From Campylobacteraceae bacterium (GTDB lineage: Bacteria > Campylobacterota > Campylobacteria > Campylobacterales > Sulfurovaceae), in contig JALSPE010000095.1 of NCBI GenBank assembly GCA_026986085.1, forward strand, positions 1 to 10,824: a stretch of DNA of 10,824 nt, given 5' to 3'. Within the stretch, counting starts at the first letter, position 1. Every line of letters starts with the position of its first letter. Under the pieces are notes generated by a model. The model searched no databases, was not told the DNA's origin, and saw nothing but the letters and a program-made list of their open reading frames with translations. The translations under genes and the position numbers were made by a program. Positions 6,164-10,824 of the stretch are shown piece by piece.

Positions 6164-6198
6164 TGCAAAATAATAGTTTAAATTTTAAGGATTTAATT

Positions 6199-7470
6199 AT
6201 GCGTTTTTTACTTTTTATAGTGTTGGCAATCTCGGCCATTTGGGCAGGGGATTATAAATTAAAGTATTGGAAAGCTGGAGAGAGCTTTGGAGAATACTTA
6301 ACAAAACATAAAATTGACTCTACTAAATTCTACTCACAAATAGCTCCTGATGATGTTAAATTTCTATCTTCTATTATGTCTAAATCGCCTTTTTTTGAAA
6401 ATAGTGAAAATGGCAAGTTAAAAGAGGCGCTTATTCCTATAGGAGAGCAGATGCAGATATATATCTCTAAAATGGGAGATGATTATAAGTTTGATATCAT
6501 TCCGTTAAAATATAAAGTTGTTAAAGATAGAGTAACTATTAAAATAGAGAATAACTGCTTTATTGATATTAAAAAGGCAACTAATAATCCACATATTGCA
6601 ACTTACTTAAAAAGAGTATTTAAAGATAAGTTAAATTTTAAAAAGCTTAGAAAAGGGGATATTGTATCTATAGAGTATGAGCAAAAGAGTATAGAAGGGC
6701 TTCCTTGGGATGAGCCAAAGATAGAAGCTGCCTATATAAAAAGGGGAGATAGTGAATATTTTGCAATTAAAGAGGGTGAGGGTTACAAAATTTACTCAAA
6801 TAAAGAGAGTAGCGAAACAAAAGTTGTAACAAGCTCTACAAGTGCTAAGTATCAAGCTTTTAGATATCCTTTGAGAAAAATTAGAATTACTTCTAAATTT
6901 ACTTATAAGAGATGGCATCCAATTTTGCATAGGTATCGTCCACATTTGGGTATAGATTTTGGTGCAAAAAGAGGAGAGCCTATCTATGCAATATCTAGTG
7001 GAAAGGTTATATATTCGGGTTGGATGAGAGGTTATGGTAAGGTTATAAAGATAGATCACGGCAATGGCGTAGTCTCCTTATATGCTCATCAGAGTAAGCT
7101 TTTGGCTAAGGTGGGGCAGAGAGTTAAAACTCATCAAATAATTGGAAAGATTGGCACAACTGGCAGAAGCACAGGTCCTCACTTGCATTTAGGGGTATAT
7201 AAAAGGGGAAGACCAGTAAATCCAGCAAATTATTTAAATCATATAGTTAAAATTAATGATGGAGTAACTATTAAAAAAAGTGTAAAAATTGTTCATAATT
7301 TAAGAAAAGAGCTACCTTTTAGAGCAAAAATAGTATATAATTCTCTCAAAAAAGAGAATAGCAATTCATACAGATGGAAGAATTTAGATTCTACAGTAAA
7401 AATTGTTATACAAAAGAGAGAAGATAAACATGCAAGAGTCAAATTACGAACTACAAAAGGAGATGCTTGA
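6199..7470 (+). CDS. csd3: Csd3/Pgp3-like M23 peptidoglycan endopeptidase
   Basis: A 423-residue exported zinc peptidase that trims peptidoglycan cross-links or peptides in the periplasm. Csd3 (H. pylori) and Pgp3 (C. jejuni) set helical cell shape this way. Start at ATG 6199, with TAAGGA upstream and a short signal peptide (RFLLFIVLAISAIWA). A longer reading from TTG 6163 overlaps the promoter and would bury the signal peptide. The pro-region (about 17-215) matches the Csd3 layout as I recall it (ALIPIGEQMQIYISKMGDDY at 77-96). The LytM domain (about 220-350) has all M23 residues: H249 and D253 in HLGIDF, H297 in YAHQS, H328 and H330 in GPHLHLGV. By family knowledge H249, D253 and H330 bind zinc, and H297 and H328 are catalytic. 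A basic C-terminal tail follows. First gene of a rightward operon; its end overlaps mgtE by 41 bases. Confidence 0.92.
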   Translation: MRFLLFIVLAISAIWAGDYKLKYWKAGESFGEYLTKHKIDSTKFYSQIAPDDVKFLSSIMSKSPFFENSENGKLKEALIPIGEQMQIYISKMGDDYKFDIIPLKYKVVKDRVTIKIENNCFIDIKKATNNPHIATYLKRVFKDKLNFKKLRKGDIVSIEYEQKSIEGLPWDEPKIEAAYIKRGDSEYFAIKEGEGYKIYSNKESSETKVVTSSTSAKYQAFRYPLRKIRITSKFTYKRWHPILHRYRPHLGIDFGAKRGEPIYAISSGKVIYSGWMRGYGKVIKIDHGNGVVSLYAHQSKLLAKVGQRVKTHQIIGKIGTTGRSTGPHLHLGVYKRGRPVNPANYLNHIVKINDGVTIKKSVKIVHNLRKELPFRAKIVYNSLKKENSNSYRWKNLDSTVKIVIQKREDKHARVKLRTTKGDA

Positions 7471-8797
7471 GAATTTAATTAGTAATCCTAAAGAGTTCGA
7501 GCATCGCCACTCAAGCGATATTGCAAAAGTATTAAAAGAGATATATCATAATGAAGGTAAAGAGAGCTACATAAACTACCTTCGTAAAATTCCAGAAGAG
7601 TATTTAGGGGAAGTTCTGCTTGAACTTCCAGAGTATTTAAAAGATGAAGCATTAGAAGAGCTCTCTGTTAAAAAACTAGCAGAGGTTGTAGATGAGCTAG
7701 ATAGTGATGATGCAGCTGATTTAATACAAGACATAGCAGAGCTAGATAGTCAAAAAGAGCAAGAGATTTTATCTAATTTAGATGATGAAGATGTAGAGGA
7801 TATTAAAAGGCTTCAAAAGTTTGATGAAGATGAAGCAGGTTCTGTTATGCAAACAGAGCTATTTAGTGCAAAATTAGATGAGAAGATTGGCGACTCTATA
7901 GAGAGGCTTAAAGAGTTAAAAGATGAGTATGGATTAGAGAATATCTATATGGTTTTTTTGGTAGATGAGTTTGATTTTTTAATAGGCTATATACCTTTAG
8001 AGGATGTGATTACATTTGATTTTAGTAAAACTTACAGAGAGTATTTAAAAGAGCAGTATAAAAGGGTTCGTTCTCTAAAGGCTACAGACTCAATAGATGA
8101 TGTTATTAAGTATTTTGAAGATTACGATTTGGTTGTGTTGCCAATTACAGATAGTGATGGTAAATTAATAGGTAGAGTTACATCTGATGATATCTATGAT
8201 ATTATAGAAGAGAGAGCAACTGAACAAATATATAAGATGGCAGGGGTTGATGAAGAGAGTGAAGATGAGAGAGATGTTAAGATAATTACAAAAAAGAGGG
8301 CAATTTGGCTTGGGGTAAATCTATTTACTGCAATAGCCGCTTCTTTTGTAATTGGATTGTTTGACCAGACAATTCAAGCTTATGTGGCACTTGCTGTTTT
8401 AATGCCAATAGTTGCTTCGATGGGTGGAAATGCGGGGACACAGACTCTAACAGTAATGGTTAGACAATTGGCATTAGAGGAGATAAATTGGAAAGAGGCA
8501 AAACAGGCAATTAGCAGAGAGGTTTTGGTCTCTTTACTTAATGGTATGATATTTGCTTTTGTGATGGGGTTAGTTGCCTATTTTTGGTTTGGTGATTATA
8601 AGTTGGGTATTGTAATTGGAGCAGCTATGGTTATAAATTTGCTTTTTGCCGGGCTATTTGGAGCAATTATACCTTTGACGCTTAAAAGAGTTGGAATTGA
8701 CCCAGCAGTAGCAAGTAGTGTTTTATTGACAACTGTTACAGATATTGTTGGTTTTTTCGCCTTTTTGGGTCTTGCAAAAATTATATTATTGGGGTAG
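7430..8797 (+). CDS. mgtE: MgtE magnesium transporter
   Basis: MgtE is a homodimeric inner-membrane Mg2+ channel gated by its own cytoplasmic domains. With ATG 7430 it is 455 residues, the usual length. Order: an acidic helical N domain (about 20-130), two CBS domains (about 135-200 and 210-262; EAGSVM at 135-140), a connecting helix (about 265-285) and five membrane helices (about 290-455). Signatures are MGGNAGTQ (331-338) and TDIVGFF near the C-terminus, whose aspartate (D438) corresponds to the pore Mg2+-binding aspartate of Thermus MgtE. The start is preceded by GAGAGAAG at normal spacing. An upstream in-frame TTG (7403) has no better site, and ATG 7463 lies directly against its AAGGAG with no spacer. 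The gene overlaps the csd3-like gene by 41 bases in another frame, suggesting coupled translation. No M-box-like leader precedes it, so control is probably post-translational through the N and CBS domains. Confidence 0.96.
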   Translation: MQESNYELQKEMLENLISNPKEFEHRHSSDIAKVLKEIYHNEGKESYINYLRKIPEEYLGEVLLELPEYLKDEALEELSVKKLAEVVDELDSDDAADLIQDIAELDSQKEQEILSNLDDEDVEDIKRLQKFDEDEAGSVMQTELFSAKLDEKIGDSIERLKELKDEYGLENIYMVFLVDEFDFLIGYIPLEDVITFDFSKTYREYLKEQYKRVRSLKATDSIDDVIKYFEDYDLVVLPITDSDGKLIGRVTSDDIYDIIEERATEQIYKMAGVDEESEDERDVKIITKKRAIWLGVNLFTAIAASFVIGLFDQTIQAYVALAVLMPIVASMGGNAGTQTLTVMVRQLALEEINWKEAKQAISREVLVSLLNGMIFAFVMGLVAYFWFGDYKLGIVIGAAMVINLLFAGLFGAIIPLTLKRVGIDPAVASSVLLTTVTDIVGFFAFLGLAKIILLG

Positions 8798-8800
8798 ATT

Positions 8801-9370
8801 ATGGATTTTATTATAGAGAATTTTAGTGTAAAACCGTTGCAAAATGGAGAGTATATAAGAGCATATCTTGCTACATATAAAATAAATGGTGAGAGTAGAG
8901 ATTGGGAGCTAATTAAAGTAGGTAACAGTGTAGCAATATTAATTTACAACAGAAGTTCAAATTCGTTTGTTTTGGTTAAGCAGTTTAGACCAGCTCTATA
9001 TTTTAATCATAAAATTAACTATACTTATGAGCTTTGCGCAGGATTGGTGGATAAAGATTTAACACTTGAAGAGATAGCGTCAGAAGAGGTTTTGGAAGAG
9101 ACTGGTTTTAAGGTATCTTCTAGTGATTTAAAAAAGATAACATCTTTTTATACAAGTGTAGGCTCTTCAGGTTCAAGACAGCATCTGTATTATGTTGAGG
9201 TTGATGAGAGTTGTCGTTTAAATAGTGGAGGTGGTGTAGAGGGAGAAGAGATGATAGAGGTTGTGGAAATTCCTATTGAAAGCTCTGATGATTTGATATA
9301 TAGTGAGGATATTGCCACTACACCAGGGTTGATGTTTGCATTCGAGTGGTTTAAGAACAATCGTTCATAA
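8801..9370 (+). CDS. Nudix hydrolase, NUDT14-like (nucleotide-sugar pyrophosphatase)
   Basis: A cytosolic 189-residue Nudix protein that probably hydrolyses a nucleoside diphosphate sugar such as UDP-glucose or ADP-ribose. It resembles human NUDT14 (UDP-sugar pyrophosphatase) as I recall that sequence. Shared blocks are VLVKQFRPALY (57-67), YELCAGLVD (76-84), TSVGSSGSRQ (118-127) and GGGVEGEEMIEVVEIP (143-158). The Nudix box spans G81-F103 and keeps the metal-binding glutamates E96, E99 and E100, but two positions of the consensus GX5EX7REUXEEXGU differ: the first E is L87 and the R is E95. NUDT14 itself has a loose box, so activity is still likely. The start lies 3 bases after the mgtE stop, with GGGG upstream, and the next gene follows after 9 bases. 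Its pairing with a cell wall peptidase may reflect control of nucleotide sugars, but that is only inference. Family firm, substrate tentative. Confidence 0.9.
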   Translation: MDFIIENFSVKPLQNGEYIRAYLATYKINGESRDWELIKVGNSVAILIYNRSSNSFVLVKQFRPALYFNHKINYTYELCAGLVDKDLTLEEIASEEVLEETGFKVSSSDLKKITSFYTSVGSSGSRQHLYYVEVDESCRLNSGGGVEGEEMIEVVEIPIESSDDLIYSEDIATTPGLMFAFEWFKNNRS

Positions 9371-9379
9371 AGGATAGAG

Positions 9380-10093
9380 ATGAGAAAATCTACAATAACA
9401 AATTTAATAGCACTAGTTATGGTTGCTCTATCTTTTTATGCTCCAGAGCAATTTAGTGATTATCTATATTATGGTGGATTATTTGCTCTATCTGGGGCTA
9501 TTACGAATCAGATTGCTATCTATATGTTATTTAACAGGGTTCCACTTCTTTATGGCTCTGGCATTATAGAGTTAAATTTTGAAAAGTTTAAAAGTGCTAT
9601 TAAAGAGATGATAATGGAGCAATTTTTTACAAAAGAGCGTTTAGAGAGCTTTTTAAGTGATGAAGAGAGCAAAATAGATTTAACGCCAATTATAGAGGAG
9701 ACAGATTTTAATGTTGCATTTGATGCACTTAAAGAGAGTGTGATGGAGTCTAAATTTGGACAAGTTATTAATATGTTTGGAGGAGAGGATACGCTAGAGG
9801 GTTTAAGGGATAAGTTTACTAAAAAGTTGAAGAGTGCAATTTTATCTATTGTTTCAAGCGATACTTTTAAAAAGCAGATAGATTATCATCTTAAAAGTTC
9901 ATCATTTAGCGAAGATTTAATAGAAAAGGTAGATGCTATAGTAGATAGTAGATTAAAAGAGTTAGGACCAAAGAGTGTAAAAGAGTTATTAGATAGACTA
10001 ATTAGAGAGCATTTGGAGTGGCTGGTAGTTTGGGGTGGATTATTTGGAGGCTTAATTGGCATAATATCTACTATTGTTAAGAGTTACTTTTAG
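9380..10093 (+). CDS. DUF445 family membrane protein
   Basis: A 237-residue member of DUF445 (YheB/YjiN-like), a family without an established biochemical role. The N-terminal pair of hydrophobic segments (about 7-20 and 28-52) contains the family block GAITNQIAIYMLFNRVPLLYG (39-59), equivalent to the G-A-x-T-N-x-x-A-I-x-M-L-F motif. The middle (about 60-205) is helical, charged and soluble. A C-terminal hydrophobic segment (212-235, WLVVWGGLFGGLIGIISTIV) is the second anchor, with the TM helix near the end as usual in the family. It is shorter than the roughly 400-residue members, as many in this phylum seem to be. ATG is preceded by AAAGGATAGAG, 9 bases after the Nudix stop. It is the last gene of the operon, and a new promoter candidate follows at once. 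The family call is good; the function is unknown. Confidence 0.85.
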   Translation: MRKSTITNLIALVMVALSFYAPEQFSDYLYYGGLFALSGAITNQIAIYMLFNRVPLLYGSGIIELNFEKFKSAIKEMIMEQFFTKERLESFLSDEESKIDLTPIIEETDFNVAFDALKESVMESKFGQVINMFGGEDTLEGLRDKFTKKLKSAILSIVSSDTFKKQIDYHLKSSSFSEDLIEKVDAIVDSRLKELGPKSVKELLDRLIREHLEWLVVWGGLFGGLIGIISTIVKSYF

Positions 10094-10102
10094 TGGTATA
10101 AT
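10094..10102 (+). promoter_or_regulatory. Extended -10 (TGGTATAAT) upstream of the lipoprotein gene
   Basis: TG, one base, then an exact TATAAT (10097-10102) begins right after the stop of the DUF445 gene. The transcript would start near 10109 and have a leader of about 114 bases that contains an AAAAGGA site before an in-frame TTG (10133) and the hairpin at 10172-10206. A second exact TATAAT at 10189-10194 lies within that hairpin and would give a leader of about 22 bases. Confidence 0.5.
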
Positions 10103-10171
10103 CTTATTGACAAATAAAAGGATTTAGATAATTTGGCACTAAAATATTTCAAATCGATATATTTTAAGCGT

Positions 10172-10206
10172 ATATTTATTAATATAGTTATAATATTAAT
10201 AAATAT
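10172..10206. promoter_or_regulatory. Perfect 14-bp inverted repeat next to the ribosome site
   Basis: ATATTTATTAATAT (10172-10185) and ATATTAATAAATAT (10193-10206) are exact reverse complements around the 7-base loop AGTTATA. The right arm ends three bases before the AAAGGAG ribosome site (10210-10216) of the lipoprotein gene. In RNA it would be a long A-U hairpin; in DNA it could be an operator overlapping the second TATAAT (10189-10194). Confidence 0.5.
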
Positions 10207-10222
10207 TTCAAAGGAGATTGTT

Positions 10223-10411
10223 ATGAAATTGGTCAAATTAAGCATATTGGCAATATTGGTTGCAGTTATTAATGGATGTGCAAGTAGCTCTAATGCCGTT
10301 GCAATGAATTTGTATGACCCAAATAGTGGAGAGTATGAAGAGACATCAGGTGTTTCAGTTGTTGTTACACAAGAGATGATAGATGAAGCAAAAGCTAATT
10401 TAAAGAAGTAG
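10223..10411 (+). CDS. Small predicted lipoprotein, unknown function
   Basis: A 62-residue precursor: basic start MKLVK, hydrophobic core LSILAILVAVI and lipobox INGC with the lipidated cysteine at 19. The mature part would be only 44 residues, starting CASSSNAVAMNLYDPNSG and ending in a charged helix (TQEMIDEAKANLKK). No serine or aspartate rule for sorting is applied, so inner- or outer-membrane location is open. The ATG is chosen because AAAGGAG stands 6 bases upstream and the signal peptide begins directly. The frame stays open upstream to a TTG at 10133 that also has an AAAAGGA site; that 92-residue version would put a second hydrophobic stretch before the lipobox and is less likely. It has its own promoter candidates and is followed by a palindromic repeat (10441-10458) that may help end the transcript. 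No family recognised. Confidence 0.8.
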   Translation: MKLVKLSILAILVAVINGCASSSNAVAMNLYDPNSGEYEETSGVSVVVTQEMIDEAKANLKK

Positions 10412-10435
10412 GGCAATCCTATTTCATAATTAAAC

Positions 10436-10476
10436 TTTTGCCTCGAATCAATTCGAGGGTTCAGGGTGATTTTTAA
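10436..10476 (+). repeat. CCTCGAAT palindrome repeat, copy after the lipoprotein gene
   Basis: CCTCGAAT (10441-10448), CA loop, ATTCGAGG (10451-10458): a perfect 8-bp stem, preceded by TTTTG and followed by GTTCAGGGTGATTTTTAATT. The copy at 10695-10735 shares these flanks in the same orientation. It starts 25 bases after the lipoprotein stop. The stem with the later T5 may end transcription, though the distance between them is long. Confidence 0.7.
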
Positions 10477-10565
10477 TTGACTTAGTGTCTAATATGAGAT
10501 AGCTTAACTTTTATCTGTTTAATATCTTTTTATTAGGTATTGGCAATGGCACTGTTTACATTAAA

Positions 10566-10633
10566 AAATAAGTTAATATTAGGTGTGAAAGTTAGGTAGT
10601 CTTATAAATTACTTTCACTAAAAGAACTTATTT
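10566..10633. other. Nested inverted repeats forming a long imperfect hairpin
   Basis: The outer arms AAATAAGTT (10566-10574) and AACTTATTT (10625-10633) are exact reverse complements. Inside them GTGAAAGT (10585-10592) and ACTTTCAC (10611-10618) are also exact. The two stems are coaxial, separated by internal loops of 10 and 6 bases, with an 18-base end loop. It could be a structured small RNA, a miniature mobile element remnant or a bidirectional transcript end. No run of T follows in either direction. Confidence 0.5.
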
Positions 10634-10641
10634 CAAACAAT

Positions 10642-10677
10642 ACGGACACGCGAATTCATTCGCGTCTATTAGGGCTT
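10642..10677 (-). repeat. GCGAAT palindrome repeat, inverted copy
   Basis: Read leftward this is AAGCCCTAATAGACGCGAAT followed by GAATTCGCGTGTCCGT, matching the copy at 3302-3334 in stem, GA loop, tail GTCCG and the upstream GCYCT-like flank. The stem arms are ACGCGAAT (10648-10655) and ATTCGCGT (10658-10665). Confidence 0.75.
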
Positions 10678-10694
10678 ATTAGTAGAGTTTAAAT

Positions 10695-10735
10695 TTTTGC
10701 CTCGAATAAATTTGAGGGTTTGGAGTGATTTTTAA
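10695..10735 (+). repeat. CCTCGAAT palindrome repeat, second copy
   Basis: CCTCGAAT (10700-10707), AA loop, ATTTGAGG (10710-10717): 8 pairs with one G/T wobble. The flanks TTTTTG before and GTGATTTTTAATT after match the copy at 10436-10476. It lies 22 bases beyond the stop of the leftward gene at the right edge, where it may serve as that gene's transcript end. Confidence 0.7.
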
Positions 10736-10738
10736 TTT

Positions 10739-10824
10739 TTATTTATTAAAATACTCTTCTACTAAATTATCCAAATACTCCATTCTCTCTTTTCCTTTTG
10801 GCATATTCTCTCTTAAGCTTTTTA
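10739..10824 (-). CDS. C-terminal end of an unidentified protein, cut by window edge
   Basis: Reading leftward from the edge, 27 codons are open and end in TAA at 10741-10739: KSLRENMPKGKERMEYLDNL, then VEEYFNK. The composition (K/E rich, AGA and GAG codons) fits the other genes here. The piece looks like a charged C-terminal helix of a soluble protein and holds no recognisable motif. It converges on the lipoprotein gene. Because only the end is present it could be a short chance frame, but the placement of a palindrome repeat just after its stop supports a real gene. Confidence 0.5.
   Translation of the reverse strand, partial: KSLRENMPKGKERMEYLDNLVEEYFNK

Larger units (their letters stand above)
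10412..10738. other. Gene-free gap between convergent lipoprotein and right-end gene
   Basis: No plausible gene is seen in these 327 bases. They hold two copies of the CCTCGAAT palindrome at the two ends, one inverted copy of the GCGAAT palindrome and a nested inverted repeat in the middle. The make-up closely resembles that of the gap between uvrB and yihY. Confidence 0.6.

Noticed and set aside
6163..6198. Upstream TTG start for the csd3-like peptidase
   Set aside because: The codon overlaps the TATAAT promoter and would put 12 polar residues before the signal peptide. ATG 6199 has AAGGA in front.
7390..7430. Magnesium riboswitch (M-box) before mgtE
   Set aside because: The region upstream of mgtE is the coding end of the csd3-like gene and leaves no room for such a leader.
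10133..10411. Longer 92-residue version of the lipoprotein starting at TTG
   Set aside because: It would place an extra hydrophobic segment before the lipobox and read through the leader hairpin. ATG 10223 has a better ribosome site and gives a standard signal peptide. Kept as an alternative, not as the call.
10090..10416. Leftward 108-codon open frame over the lipoprotein gene
   Set aside because: It is the antisense shadow of the lipoprotein gene and its AT-rich leader, with no sensible domain or start site.

Overview
The window is AT-rich chromosomal DNA that fits Campylobacterota (the former Epsilonproteobacteria, which include Sulfurimonas, Sulfurovum, Arcobacter and Campylobacter relatives). 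The evidence is a Csd3/Pgp3-type M23 peptidase, a protein with a PgbA N-terminal-like domain, and the gene order yihY-glcD-pgb-like next to a divergent M23 peptidase. From memory, the same order occurs in Campylobacter jejuni (Cj1212c to Cj1215). The genus cannot be fixed from this sequence alone.

Layout: (1) 1-110 is the 5' part of a leftward small helix-turn-helix gene cut by the window edge. (2) 129-447 is a visibly GC-richer array of four hairpin-forming repeat units with compensatory base changes. (3) 533-2839 is a divergent pair, a small two-segment coiled-coil protein (left) and uvrB (right), sharing an 84-bp promoter region with a perfect inverted repeat. (4) 2840-3371 is a gene-free gap between the convergent uvrB and yihY, holding two families of dispersed palindromes and an orphan inverted repeat. 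(5) 3372-6097 is a tight leftward operon: pgb-like, glcD, yihY. (6) 6199-10093 is a tight rightward operon: csd3-like peptidase, mgtE, NUDT14-like Nudix hydrolase, DUF445 membrane protein. (7) 10094-10411 is a small lipoprotein gene with its own promoter candidates and a 14-bp perfect hairpin just before its ribosome binding site. (8) 10412-10738 is a second convergent gap carrying the same two palindrome families plus a nested inverted repeat. (9) 10739-10824 is the 3' end of an unknown leftward gene.

The genes are mostly housekeeping and envelope functions: nucleotide excision repair, peptidoglycan trimming and cell shape, magnesium import, nucleotide-sugar clean-up, a flavin dehydrogenase and small membrane proteins. 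No defence system, insertion sequence, CRISPR array or RNA gene was recognised. The unusual content is in the non-coding DNA: three structured repeat families. Two of them (the GCGAAT palindrome and the CCTCGAAT palindrome) occur in this window only in the two gaps between converging genes.
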